Position numbers and translations under genes: made by a program
NCBI GenBank assembly: GCA_000972765.1
Contig: CP011265.1
Location: 3,937,001-4,001,000, forward strand
DNA: 64,000 nucleotides
Source of the DNA: Verrucomicrobia bacterium IMCC26134
GTDB taxonomy: Bacteria > Verrucomicrobiota > Verrucomicrobiia > Opitutales > Opitutaceae
Direction of reading: 5' to 3'
Shown: piece after piece, positions 23,209 to 31,830 of the stretch
Layout of the letters: each line of letters begins with the position of its first letter
How positions within the stretch are numbered: position 1 is the first letter of the stretch
Notes under the pieces: model-generated
The model's input: the letters and a program-made list of their open reading frames with translations, nothing else
Told to the model about the DNA's origin: nothing
Database searches by the model: none

Positions 23209-25631
23209 TGTGTGCGGTGCCCCGTGACCGTGGTCCGTATGGCGGTGCTGACCGTGGAGTTGATCCAGATGGCAGTGGTAGCGAGTTTGCGGGTAGTGGG
23301 CGTGAAGACGTTTATGCCAGCGGCAAGGGCCCCGCTGGATTTGTAGGCATTGGATCCGCTGCTGTGGCCGATATAGGTGGTGGGGGTGCCACTGGCAGGG
23401 GTCTGCTCGATCGTCTCGATGACATCGGCGGCGATATCCACGAGGGCGCCACCGAGGAGCTGTTGGTTGCCGGAGGTTGCTGTATCGGCGACAATGCGCC
23501 ACTGGCGGGCAGAGGAGATCGGGCGCATGCCTGCCGTCAGGCGGGCAGCGTTGCCGCCGATCTCAGTGATATCATCGACGCATAGGATGGGCTGAATGCG
23601 TGGCAGTGAAAGGGCGCCGATGGCCTTGGTCGAAAAGTCGTCAAAGCGGATAACCGAGCTGTTTGAGGAGGTGCTATAGATCGTAAACTGATTATTCGGC
23701 CCCATGTAGAAATCGTAACTGACGGCAGTGGGGGTGCCGCTGGGGGTGAACAGAATTTCAACGCCGGCGGAGTTATAGCCGAGACGCAACTGGGGGGCGG
23801 TGCCCGAGATGAGTGTGCAGGTGAAGGTTACCCGGGTGTAGTAGTTTGCATTTACCGCCCGGTAGGCCGCAGATGCGAGTCGCACGCCAGTCGCGCCAGT
23901 CGCGCCCAGAGTAAGATCGAGCGCAGATGCGGTATTGGCGACGGTAGCGGTGCCGATCAATGATGTCCAGTTACCGACTCCCGCGCCCGAAAAGTCCCGA
24001 TCCTGCGACGCCGAGATCAATTCAAGGCAGTCGCCTCCAGCCATGACCCATGTGGGAGCACGGCCAGTCGTGCGCCAGGTGTCGCTCTCGGAGTCGGAGA
24101 GGTGGGCGTTGATCCAGCAGCCGAGAGGAACGGGACCTAATGGCCAGTTATGGCCGGTGAGGTGAGTGGTCGCGACAAGCGAGGAGTCGAGCCAGTTGGG
24201 CAGGGTGCCGACCAGAAGATCCGTGAGTGACTGCGTGATACCATTGATTCGCAGCACAGGCTGGGATGTGCCCGCGGTGATGCGCACATCAAGCCAGATA
24301 CGCTGGCCGGAATAGAGCGAGCGGAAGGTGGTGGCGGTATAGGCGCTCCGCGAGTCGTTCGCAGCGGGGGAGGCGCCCATCTGGCGAATTAGCAGAGAAC
24401 CGTCAGTGCGGAGAGTCACAAAGAGGCTCCATGCAGGGGAGGTGTTTGTGCTGGCGAGGTTTGGCGTGGCGCTACTCGATATGCAGGCGATCGCGGCGAC
24501 GGCGCTGGGATTAGCGGTAGGCACTTCGACCCAGCCGACCCATGAGGCGAGCGCGGCGCCGGCGAGATTGCCGCGGGTCCCGGGTGTCTGTAAGATCGCG
24601 CGGTTGGCGATCGCGCCGTCCGAATAGATGTAGTCGGTGGCTGGCCGAGTAGACATCTCGTTGCGCAGATTGGCGACCTCGGTATAAATACCAGAGACTC
24701 GGGTCCAGCTGCCGCTCGTGCCGTTGTAGCGTGCCTCATCTCCGAGCACCCAGGTGATACTCTGCGAGGTGCCAGCAGCCGTGATCGCGTAGCGGTCGCC
24801 CGCGGCGGTCGAGGTAGCGGGCACGCTCGCACCGGAGACCCCGCCTTTGAATTGCGCTGCGATGGCGTTGGCGGCAGCGGTGGCCGAGGTGGAGGCGGTG
24901 CTGGAGAAGCCCGAGGCTAGACCGGCCTGCGTGGTGGCGGTGGAGGCGAAGCCGGAGGCGAGGTCGGCTTGAGTCGTGGCGGTAAAGGCGGATTCGCTGG
25001 CGCTGTAGGCAGAATCATACGCGTTGATCTCGGACGCGTATGCGTCTTGGGCGGCGCCCGTGGCGATGCCGGCTTGGGTGGTGGCGTCCTGGGCGGAGCC
25101 GGAGGCGTCCTGGGCGGAGCCGGAGGCGAGGGCGGCCTGCGTCGTGGCGATGCCTGCTTGGGTGGTAGCGGTGGTGGCGTGGCCGGAGGCGAGGCCGGCC
25201 TGCGTCGTGGCGATGCCGGCTTGGGTGGTGGCGGTGGAGGCGAAGCCGGAGGCGAGGCCGGCCTGCGTCGTGGCGATGCCGGCTTGGGTGGTGGCGGTGG
25301 AGGCGAAGCCGGAGGCGAGGCCGGCTTGCGTCGTGGCGATGCCGGCTTGGGTGGTGGCGGTGCTGGCGTGGCCTGAGGCCAAGCCCGCCTGAGTGGTGGC
25401 GAGGCCGGCCTGCGTGGTGGCGAGCTGGGCTTTGTCGCTGGCTAATTGGGCGGAGTTGCCGGCGTTGGTGGCGGCCAACTCGGCGGCGTCTTGGGCAGCC
25501 AGCGCTTCAGGGGTGACATCGCCTTCCGGGCCTTGGGGTCCTTGAGGGCCGATCTGCGAGGTAATCAGCAGGGTATCGGTCTCGACCTCGAGCACGGTGA
25601 TGCTGCCTGCGACAGTGACAGTGGTGGCCAT
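23205..25631 (-). CDS. Tail fibre protein with heptad-repeat shaft
   Basis: 808 residues. A short N-terminal attachment part is followed by a collagen-like GPQGPQGPEG (about residues 29-38). Next comes an alanine/threonine-rich shaft (about 45-240) built of heptads such as TTQAGIA, TTQAGLA and SGFASTA. The rest is beta-rich with aromatic and Ser/Thr patches and probably forms the receptor-binding head; DDITEIGGNAARLTAGMRPI is near the end. The shaft repeats are also exact at DNA level (63-base units). It is the largest late gene and is coupled to the gene after it. Binding to a surface glycan is expected but not shown. Confidence 0.8.
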   Translation of the reverse strand: MATTVTVAGSITVLEVETDTLLITSQIGPQGPQGPEGDVTPEALAAQDAAELAATNAGNSAQLASDKAQLATTQAGLATTQAGLASGHASTATTQAGIATTQAGLASGFASTATTQAGIATTQAGLASGFASTATTQAGIATTQAGLASGHATTATTQAGIATTQAALASGSAQDASGSAQDATTQAGIATGAAQDAYASEINAYDSAYSASESAFTATTQADLASGFASTATTQAGLASGFSSTASTSATAAANAIAAQFKGGVSGASVPATSTAAGDRYAITAAGTSQSITWVLGDEARYNGTSGSWTRVSGIYTEVANLRNEMSTRPATDYIYSDGAIANRAILQTPGTRGNLAGAALASWVGWVEVPTANPSAVAAIACISSSATPNLASTNTSPAWSLFVTLRTDGSLLIRQMGASPAANDSRSAYTATTFRSLYSGQRIWLDVRITAGTSQPVLRINGITQSLTDLLVGTLPNWLDSSLVATTHLTGHNWPLGPVPLGCWINAHLSDSESDTWRTTGRAPTWVMAGGDCLELISASQDRDFSGAGVGNWTSLIGTATVANTASALDLTLGATGATGVRLASAAYRAVNANYYTRVTFTCTLISGTAPQLRLGYNSAGVEILFTPSGTPTAVSYDFYMGPNNQFTIYSTSSNSSVIRFDDFSTKAIGALSLPRIQPILCVDDITEIGGNAARLTAGMRPISSARQWRIVADTATSGNQQLLGGALVDIAADVIETIEQTPASGTPTTYIGHSSGSNAYKSSGALAAGINVFTPTTRKLATTAIWINSTVSTAIRTTVTGHRTQ
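25141..25392 (-). repeat. Four tandem 63-base units in the tail fibre gene
   Basis: Units begin at 25141, 25204, 25267 and 25330, each starting GTCGTGGCGATGCC on the plus strand. Each codes for three heptads (21 residues). The inner copies are nearly identical and the outer ones diverge. Copy number could change by slippage without shifting the frame. Confidence 0.9.
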
Positions 25632-25633
25632 GG

Positions 25634-26002
25634 TCAGGCGGTGATGTTGGGGGTGACCTGCTGAAAGCCTTCAAGGAGGCGGGTGACAGTGGAGCCTTGG
25701 ACTAACTCGAGGTCATAGGCATAGGTCGTGGCGGACATCGCAGCGGTGGTGGCCGCATCGAGCAGGAGGGTGATCGTGCCGGCGGCGCCGCCGAGCGTGA
25801 TGCAGGCGTTAGCGGTAGTGAGCGAGATCGTGGGCTGGCCAGCCGAGACGAGATCCATCCGCGCGGTGTAGCCCGTGAGGTTGACTGCGGCAGCTGGGCT
25901 GCCGGTCTTCCAGGTCAATGTCTTGGTCCAGGTCGCTCCCTGCGGGATCTGGCCGTCGTAGCGACCGACGGGGTTGGAGGTGGAATCACACGCGCAGCTC
26001 AT
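25634..26002 (-). CDS. Small baseplate-like beta protein
   Basis: 122 residues. After MSCACDSTSNPVGRYDGQIP comes GATWTKTLTWKTGSPAAAVNLTGYTARMDL and a repeated-strand body ending LYAYDLELVQGSTVTRLLEG-like residues. This order resembles the N-terminal domain of baseplate upper proteins (BppU type) found beside tail fibres. It sits directly upstream of the fibre gene on the same strand, which supports an adaptor role. The cysteine-rich MSCAC start is also seen in the lipoprotein at 22679. Confidence 0.55.
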   Translation of the reverse strand: MSCACDSTSNPVGRYDGQIPQGATWTKTLTWKTGSPAAAVNLTGYTARMDLVSAGQPTISLTTANACITLGGAAGTITLLLDAATTAAMSATTYAYDLELVQGSTVTRLLEGFQQVTPNITA

Positions 26003-26027
26003 GCAGGCGGCGGCGTGTCAAAGCTGC

Positions 26028-26468
26028 TTATTTAGCGGTCGTAGACTGCGAGATTTGAAGCACTGCAACAGTCGCGCTGGTCGCGATAAGCATGACCGCG
26101 GGGCGCCAGCCAGTAGCCAGGTCTGCCACCGGGGCGATGGCGCCCGGGGTCGCGCTGGCTATAAGCACGTCGCCTTTAGTGACGCCGGTGAGCCCGTGAG
26201 TGAAGGCGGGGTCGTAGATGGCGACATCGAGCGGCTGATTGACGCCGGCGGTGTTGGCCGCGATACCGCGGGCGCCGGCCAGTATCGTGGTAGGGGTCGT
26301 GGCGTTGGCATCGTATAGGCGAAACTTGGGGCGGTTCATTGAGTCGATCGTGGCGGTGTCTTCGTAGACGATTTGCCCGGCGGTGATAGCGGCGGCGGCT
26401 TGGCCGGTGATGATGATGGCGTAATCGCTGGGTGCGACATTCGCGGAGGTGAGGGTGAGGTCGGCCAT
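26028..26468 (-). CDS. Phage structural protein, paralogue of the product at 31351-31791
   Basis: 146 residues, beta-rich. It shares with the 31351 product the start M-A-x-LTLTSA, the middle KGD(V/I)(L/I)IASAT and DPAFTHGL, and the end TAK. Such a small, Thr/Ala-rich, all-beta protein repeated in a phage suggests a decoration or surface-exposed tail/head protein, but the family is not one I can name. It lies between the fibre-adaptor gene and a 296-residue tail protein. Confidence 0.65.
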   Translation of the reverse strand: MADLTLTSANVAPSDYAIIITGQAAAAITAGQIVYEDTATIDSMNRPKFRLYDANATTPTTILAGARGIAANTAGVNQPLDVAIYDPAFTHGLTGVTKGDVLIASATPGAIAPVADLATGWRPAVMLIATSATVAVLQISQSTTAK

Positions 26469-26481
26469 GGTGAGGAGTGTA

Positions 26482-27372
26482 TTATGGGTTTTCTAAAAGC
26501 TGGAGGCGCTCTTCGATGGTGAGGAGGCGCTGGACATAGGCCTCGCGAACGGTAGCTCCAGTAAAAGTGATCGTCTGGCCGACTGGGGGTTGAGGCAGGT
26601 CGTAGTTGAAGGATGCCTGGCCGGTCCCCTGGCCCGAGATCTCGCTGTCGTCGGTGGTAATGGTGACGGTAGAGGGAATCTCAAACCCTTCGGTATTGAT
26701 TAAGTTAAGGGTGACCAGGTGGGGGGTATCTTTCGCCCCGTCGATCAACACGGAAATGCGGACGGCGGTGACCTCAAAGTCGATCGGGTCATCACTGGAT
26801 GGGGTGGTAAGGTCGATACTGACCGAGCTGGCTTCAGAATCGACTGCCGTCACTAGATCGCCGGCGGTGGCCAGGGCGTCGTAGTAGGAGGCGGGATCGG
26901 TTAAGAACTCAGATGCACCTCCAGTCGCCTTGAAGTATGAATCGCTAGGGGCATCCATGAGGTTGCATGAGCCGGTGCCGATGACTGTGAATTGATCGAG
27001 CCTGTCGGGGTGAGAATAAATGGCATCGTAGATGTCATACTGCTCCCGGAGCGCATTGGATAGGCCGCCGGTATAGGCTCCGGTGGCGGTGAGCAGGGTG
27101 TAATTGAAGACGCCGGCTGTCTCGGTGGTGGATCCCGTCCACGTTCCGTAGGAGTAGTCGTAGACGGGTTTTGAGCAGGCCACGCCGGTGCCTTGGTAGA
27201 TGGTGCGCTGGAGAGATCCTTGTTGATTAACCGTGCGCCACTTCTTGGCCTGGCCCTCCCATGCGGCAGGGGTTTCGATGTCGTAGGGGTAGAGCGCAGA
27301 GCTATAACCGGACCGGCCAAGAAGTTGGCTAGTGCCGGTGCGGGATGTCACGGTGGTGGTGATCGTCGGCAT
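26482..27372 (-). CDS. Hypothetical tail-region protein
   Basis: 296 residues, rich in Thr, Ser, Tyr and Gly, with no signal or membrane segment. It reads like an extracellular virion protein: GYSSALYPYDIETPAAWEG near the start, an Asp-rich middle (TTPSSDDPIDFEVTAVRISV) and a helical end LTIEERLQLLENP. I recognise no catalytic motif. In the leftward late operon between two beta proteins it is likely a tail-tip component. Confidence 0.6.
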   Translation of the reverse strand: MPTITTTVTSRTGTSQLLGRSGYSSALYPYDIETPAAWEGQAKKWRTVNQQGSLQRTIYQGTGVACSKPVYDYSYGTWTGSTTETAGVFNYTLLTATGAYTGGLSNALREQYDIYDAIYSHPDRLDQFTVIGTGSCNLMDAPSDSYFKATGGASEFLTDPASYYDALATAGDLVTAVDSEASSVSIDLTTPSSDDPIDFEVTAVRISVLIDGAKDTPHLVTLNLINTEGFEIPSTVTITTDDSEISGQGTGQASFNYDLPQPPVGQTITFTGATVREAYVQRLLTIEERLQLLENP

Positions 27373-27373
27373 G

Positions 27374-27556
27374 TTAACCTAAGTAGCTTATGATGGTGCT
27401 GGCGGCGGTCTGGGTGATGCCTATTTTGAGGCCACCCCGAATGTCGAGCATAGGGCGGACGGCTTGGACCAGATCATTGTGAAGGCGGGCGAACCCAAGG
27501 AGTGCCTTGGGGGCCTTTTTGATGAGCGGCAGGGTGCTTGGGTTTACGTTCGCCAT
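27374..27556 (-). CDS. 60-residue hypothetical phage protein
   Basis: 60 residues from MANVNPSTLPLIKKAPKALL, basic at the start, then a helix-turn part and GGLKIGITQTAASTIISYLG. The longer frame to 27676 overlaps the neighbouring gene and is discarded. It sits tightly between two tail-region genes (3-base gaps), which supports it as coding. Function unknown. Confidence 0.5.
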   Translation of the reverse strand: MANVNPSTLPLIKKAPKALLGFARLHNDLVQAVRPMLDIRGGLKIGITQTAASTIISYLG

Positions 27557-27558
27557 AG

Positions 27559-28389
27559 TTAAATTGTTATGCCAACGGACCGGCGCTCCCAGATGTTGCC
27601 GATGTATCGGACGAGCTTGGATTTCCCCACCACGCGATAGCCGGCTATTGAGGCGTAGCCTTGCAGCGTGGCACATACGGTTTGGTTAGCAGCGAGCGAA
27701 AGCTGCTGCGAATAGTCCGCGAAGAATATGACTCCTGCAGTCAGGCCTACGGACTGGACCGGAAGGGCAGCCACGAGCCCGTCCCATACGCCGCTGTCGT
27801 ATTCGACATTGGTCGCCAACTGGGACCAGTCCCGGTAGGTATAGATCTGCTCATTATTCTGGGGGATCGCACCGGTGTTCGCGTAGCTTCCTTTTTGCCC
27901 GATGAGATAGAAGTCGCGTTTGGTTTTCGCCTGATAATTGGCTTGGTTGCCTTTGGTTAGTATACCCAGGTTTGTTATCCTGTAGGTAATGGTGATTCCG
28001 TAGGCGTAACTGTAGTAGGTGCCGCATTTTCTGACAGCTGCATAAGAAGGCATCTGCATGCTTATGGTGAATGCTTCGGGGTCTTCAAACGAGGGCGGTA
28101 TGCTCGCCCAGACTCGATCAAAGGTAACGATCTTGGATCCTTGGATCGGCACGCGGGCAGTGTCGTAGCAGTGATACGCGATCACTCCCAGCTGAGGCAG
28201 GATCTCGCGCGGTATCAATGCGTTTTCAGCTGGTTTAGTATAGCCATCGATGTGCTGCATATAGGTCTGAGTTATGACCAGGTGGTTGCGCGCGAGCTCC
28301 TGCAGGGGTGTCTCGACGATGGGCTGGCCTTGAGGGACGGCTTCATAGAACGAGGGGGAACCAGGGGGGCGATATTCGGTCATGCTCAT
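27559..28389 (-). CDS. Hypothetical tail protein with VPQGQPI motif
   Basis: 276 residues. The N-terminal 95 residues (PGSPSFYEAVPQGQPIVE ... IVTFDRVWASIP) resemble the complete upstream 94-residue product at 28386-28670. The rest is beta-rich with many Tyr and Gly residues (YYSYAYGITITYRITNLGIL, GVIFFADYSQQLSLAANQTV). No known motif. The start overlaps the upstream stop by four bases. A minor tail or tip role is inferred from position. Confidence 0.6.
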   Translation of the reverse strand: MSMTEYRPPGSPSFYEAVPQGQPIVETPLQELARNHLVITQTYMQHIDGYTKPAENALIPREILPQLGVIAYHCYDTARVPIQGSKIVTFDRVWASIPPSFEDPEAFTISMQMPSYAAVRKCGTYYSYAYGITITYRITNLGILTKGNQANYQAKTKRDFYLIGQKGSYANTGAIPQNNEQIYTYRDWSQLATNVEYDSGVWDGLVAALPVQSVGLTAGVIFFADYSQQLSLAANQTVCATLQGYASIAGYRVVGKSKLVRYIGNIWERRSVGITI

Positions 28390-28670
28390 ATTTTCCAGAT
28401 TCTCTCAAAGGTTATAATGTCAGCGATGCCGGTTGGAGTCCTCGGGCCGTCTCGATCAAACACAGCGCGCAGGCGCTGCCCGATATCGCCAGGGCAGAGG
28501 CTTCCCGAGGGGGCGCGGCGATATGCGGACATACGGCACATGTAGATCTGTCGAATGCTTATTTCAGCCGGGTTATCTTGGTTATTATTCTCATAGATAG
28601 GCTGGCCCTGGGGCACCATCTCATCGAATGAGGTGCCTTTGGTGCCGGGATAATAACTTATCGGGGGCAT
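28386..28670 (-). CDS. Short paralogue of the downstream tail protein
   Basis: 94 residues. It shares the motif VPQGQPI near residue 19 and IITFERIW at the end with residues 1-95 of the next gene product, where the equivalent is IVTFDRVW. It stops just where the longer protein goes on. Either the module was duplicated, or one copy was cut short. Its start and stop overlap neighbouring genes by a few bases. Confidence 0.6.
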   Translation of the reverse strand: MPPISYYPGTKGTSFDEMVPQGQPIYENNNQDNPAEISIRQIYMCRMSAYRRAPSGSLCPGDIGQRLRAVFDRDGPRTPTGIADIITFERIWKI

Positions 28671-30196
28671 CAGTATTGAACTTCCAGAAGGGTTAGGCTC
28701 TCGCGGATCGTGGCCAGTTCTTCGTTGGCTTTGACGAGTTGCTGCGTGACGGCGGCCAGCGGGTCGCGCTCGGAGGTGCTGAGCGACTGGATGCTGCCCT
28801 GGACCTGATTGGCCCGGGAGCTGAGCTCGTCGGCTACGCTGACGGCTTGGCCGCCGCGGATCGTCACGCGGCCTTGATCGCGGGCGGTGCGGGCTTGGGC
28901 GCGGAGGCGCTCGACCTCGGCGGCTTTGCGTTGGTCCGCCGGCGAGCCACGCTGGCCGGTGGTGACTTCGGTGAGGGTGGCGGCAGATTGATCGGAGAGG
29001 GCAGTGGCGTAGGCTTGGCTGGCGGACTGCACGGCCAGGGTGGCGGCCTGCTGCTTTTGGAGCGCGGCGGTGAGCTTCTGGTTGGCCTCGTCACGTTGCT
29101 TGGATAGCTTTTCCTCAATGGCGACCTGCTTCTCTTTTTCACTGCTGATCTCGGCTTCGCGCTGCTTTTGGAGGTTGAGGAGATCGCCTTGGCGGTTGAT
29201 GAGCTCGACCTGAGCTTTGAAGTGAGCGGTCGTGCCGGCTGACGCTGCAGTGACGGCATCTTGGGCATCCTTAACCTCGATGGTGGCGATGGCGATCCGG
29301 CCCTCGGTATCGGCTGCTTCTTTGGCGGCGTTGATGCGGGCGTCTGCGACTTCGGCTTCGGCGGCGGCGAGTTCACGTTTGGCAGCGGCCTCTACATCGA
29401 GCAGGCGGAGGTTCTCTTTTTTAGTGGCCGCATCTCGCTTGGCCTTTTCCTCGGCGGCGTTGCCTTTGTCGATGGTGTCGATGTTTTCGCCGATCGAGCC
29501 GTAGCCGAGGGCGGCGCCGACGCCGGCGACAGCATAGTCCACTCCGCGCTGCACGAAGGCCAGCGCGCCGGCGACAATGCCCATCATGCCCTGTTTGGCG
29601 CGGTCCAGGGTATCGGCCAGGGCGGCAGTGCGGGCGACGGCTGGATCCAGCGCGCCGCCGATGGCGTAGGCGGCATCGCGGACCTGCTGCGCGTTATTGA
29701 GGACAGCGGAGAAGCCGGCCACGAGGGCGCCGATACCGAGGCCTTTGACTAAGTCGGCTCCGCCGACGGCCTCAAGTCCAGTCTTGGCATTTTTTCTCCA
29801 GGCTGAGAAGCGGGCGAGAAGTCCTTGAGGACCGGGATCCGCACCAGCGCTGGCGGAGGCGGTGCCAGCCGCGCGGCTGGATGAGCCGATGGAGGTGGCT
29901 GCCATGCCGGTGGTGTCTTCGCGGGCCCGGATAGTGGAGCGGATCGCAGACTCCTCGGCGGAGGCGGCATCCATGGCGCGGTAGCGGGCTTGGGTAATCT
30001 TCTCCTGGGTGCGGGCTTGGGCCTCAAACACGGAGCCTGAGTCGCGGGCGCTGCGTTCTCCGGGCAGCGGCATGGCGCCGGCGCGGCGGAGATTGGCCTC
30101 GAGCTGCTTGACCTTAGCGGATGAGTTGTCGAGGGCGGAGGAGAACTGCGAATTATTCGCGGTGAGGGTGGCTTGTATGGTGGCGGAAAAGCTCAT
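28670..30196 (-). CDS. Tape-measure-like tail protein
   Basis: 508 residues. The first part (MSFSATIQATLTANNSQFSSALDNSSAKVKQLEANL) is the typical opening of phage tape measure proteins. A hydrophobic middle (about 150-240, with LGIGALVAGFSAVLNN and GIVAGALAFVQRGVDYAVAGVGAALG) could be the membrane-inserting part. Long coiled coils rich in Ala, Glu and Lys follow (about 250-400). The length fits a rather short tail. The gene upstream overlaps its start by four bases. Confidence 0.75.
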   Translation of the reverse strand: MSFSATIQATLTANNSQFSSALDNSSAKVKQLEANLRRAGAMPLPGERSARDSGSVFEAQARTQEKITQARYRAMDAASAEESAIRSTIRAREDTTGMAATSIGSSSRAAGTASASAGADPGPQGLLARFSAWRKNAKTGLEAVGGADLVKGLGIGALVAGFSAVLNNAQQVRDAAYAIGGALDPAVARTAALADTLDRAKQGMMGIVAGALAFVQRGVDYAVAGVGAALGYGSIGENIDTIDKGNAAEEKAKRDAATKKENLRLLDVEAAAKRELAAAEAEVADARINAAKEAADTEGRIAIATIEVKDAQDAVTAASAGTTAHFKAQVELINRQGDLLNLQKQREAEISSEKEKQVAIEEKLSKQRDEANQKLTAALQKQQAATLAVQSASQAYATALSDQSAATLTEVTTGQRGSPADQRKAAEVERLRAQARTARDQGRVTIRGGQAVSVADELSSRANQVQGSIQSLSTSERDPLAAVTQQLVKANEELATIRESLTLLEVQY

Positions 30197-30906
30197 GGTG
30201 CGGCCTCCTGTGAATGGGCCTGGGCGTGACGGACGAGCCAGGGGGCCTTCTCTTCCGGCGGCATATTATTCCACGCGTTGAGGGCCTCGCCCTTGAGGCG
30301 GTCGGAGGGAGTGAAGTTGATGTAGTCGCTGCCCTGCTTGCGTGACTCAAGGGTCTTGAGGTATTGAAAAAGACGGCAGAGCGGGGACTCGATGAGCGGT
30401 TTACCGGTGGCGGGATCGAAGGCGCCGAGCTCGACAGCCAGCGGGGCGAGCAGTCCGGCGAGGAAGTGGGTGGAGAGGGGTGCGCGAGGGGCGCTGGGGG
30501 TGGACTGAGTGAGGCCGGAGTCGGCGAAGATATCGTCGAACCAAAGTTTGAGCGCGGCATGATCCTCGAGGAGGCGCTCGGGGTCGAGCCAGCGGAAGCG
30601 CAGGCGGGCGGCATGGCGGCGATAGGCGAGGCCACTGAAGAAGCGGGGCGGGGGCTCGAGGCGGAGGAGCCAGAGGATGGCGATGAGGTGATCGGGAGCG
30701 GCATCGGCCGCATCGCCGCAGACGAAGGGGGAACGAAATCCATCGAGCACCAGCAAATCGTGGGCGGTCAGGGGGCGGAGAGAGATGCCGGCGATGGGGC
30801 GGGCGATATCAAGGAAAGCCTCGGCGCGGCGCGCACTCTCGGCCTCGCGCTCGGCAGCGAAGGCGGCGGCGTAGTGCTCGGCGAAATAGTAATCGAAGGC
30901 GTGCAT
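30193..30906 (-). CDS. Hypothetical protein in the tail-assembly-chaperone position
   Basis: 237 residues, mostly helical, from MHAFDYYFAEHYAAAFAAER. It contains ISLRPLTAHDLLVLDGFRSPFVCG, a pattern (RPLT..HL..L) seen in some phage proteins placed just before the tape measure. A PPRFFSGLAYRRHAARLRFRWLDPERLLEDH stretch follows in pieces. The longer frame to 30969 is rejected as it adds only basic residues. By position it could serve as the tail assembly chaperone, though no slippery frameshift site was found. Confidence 0.55.
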   Translation of the reverse strand: MHAFDYYFAEHYAAAFAAEREAESARRAEAFLDIARPIAGISLRPLTAHDLLVLDGFRSPFVCGDAADAAPDHLIAILWLLRLEPPPRFFSGLAYRRHAARLRFRWLDPERLLEDHAALKLWFDDIFADSGLTQSTPSAPRAPLSTHFLAGLLAPLAVELGAFDPATGKPLIESPLCRLFQYLKTLESRKQGSDYINFTPSDRLKGEALNAWNNMPPEEKAPWLVRHAQAHSQEAAP

Positions 30907-30981
30907 GGCGTGGAAATAAAAACGGCGGAGGCGGCTCGGGGCCATCCTCCGCCGTAGTTGGCAGGTCAATACGGGCAGGGA

Positions 30982-31326
30982 CTAGCGATTCTCGCGGGCC
31001 TGGAAGGTGCCTTTCCAGATGGATCCTTGGGTCTTGGGCATGGATACCTCGCCGACGACATACTCGGCGGCGTCGACAATGAAGCGGTCGCCGGGAGCGG
31101 GCACGGCCTGGGAGGCGGTGGCGAGCTGGAAGGTGGCACTGGCGGTGCGGACATCGTCGACCTGGACGAAGCCGTTGGGTTGGCTGAGATTATCCTTCCG
31201 GTCGATCGTGGTAACGGGGAACTTGGGCTCCCAGTTCTCGAGGATGTAGGTCTGTAGGGTGCCAGTGAGGAAGGTGACGGTGATGGAGCCGTAACCGATG
31301 GCGACATTGGAGCGGTGAAGGGACAT
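30982..31326 (-). CDS. Putative tail protein
   Basis: 114 residues, beta-rich with no membrane segment: SNVAIGYGSITVTFLTGTL, FVQVDDVRTASATFQLATA and a C-terminal PKTQGSIWKGTFQAREN. It lies between the decoration-like paralogue and the gene before the tape measure, where major or minor tail proteins are usual. No family match is claimed. Confidence 0.5.
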   Translation of the reverse strand: MSLHRSNVAIGYGSITVTFLTGTLQTYILENWEPKFPVTTIDRKDNLSQPNGFVQVDDVRTASATFQLATASQAVPAPGDRFIVDAAEYVVGEVSMPKTQGSIWKGTFQARENR

Positions 31327-31350
31327 AGGAGGAGTGAGTTAGAGGGATGA

Positions 31351-31791
31351 TTACTTGGCGGTCAGGGACTGGGCGATATCCACGGTCGCCTGGGTGGAGG
31401 AGATGGCGAACATGACCACGCAGGGACGCATGGTGGATGCGAGGTCGGCGGCGGGGGCGAGGGCGCCGGCCGTGGCGGAGGCGATGATGATATCGCCCTT
31501 GGTGACGGCAGCCAGGCCATGGGTGAAGGCTGGATCAGAGAGCACTACAGTGCAGGGCTGGCCGGCGGCGGCGGAGTTGGCGGCGATGCCCTGGCATCCG
31601 TTGAGGATGGCGACGGGCGTAACCGCGTCGGCATCGTATAGCTTCCATTTGGCATTGCCGGCGGAGTCGAGGTCGGCGGTGTCACGGTAGACGGGCTGGC
31701 CAGCGCCGAGGGCGACACCGGCGATGCCGTTGAGCGTGATAGCGGAGGAGGATTGTAGAACGGAAGCAGAGGTGAGCGTAAGGTTGGCCAT
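31351..31791 (-). CDS. Phage structural protein, paralogue of the product at 26028-26468
   Basis: 146 residues, the same length as its paralogue. Shared positions include LTLTSA at residues 4-9, DPAFTHGL and KGDIIIASATAGALAPAADLA in the middle and TAK at the end. The rest has drifted, so the duplication is old. Its place in the head-tail connector region and the other copy's place near the fibre suggest a beta protein used at two sites in the virion. Confidence 0.65.
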   Translation of the reverse strand: MANLTLTSASVLQSSSAITLNGIAGVALGAGQPVYRDTADLDSAGNAKWKLYDADAVTPVAILNGCQGIAANSAAAGQPCTVVLSDPAFTHGLAAVTKGDIIIASATAGALAPAADLASTMRPCVVMFAISSTQATVDIAQSLTAK

Positions 31792-31830
31792 GGAAGTGGG
31801 AGGTGTTGCGGTTGAGGGGGTGTCAAATAA

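Noticed and set aside
25141..25392. Repeat array considered as CRISPR
   Set aside because: Units are contiguous, in frame and code for heptads; there are no unique spacers and no cas genes.
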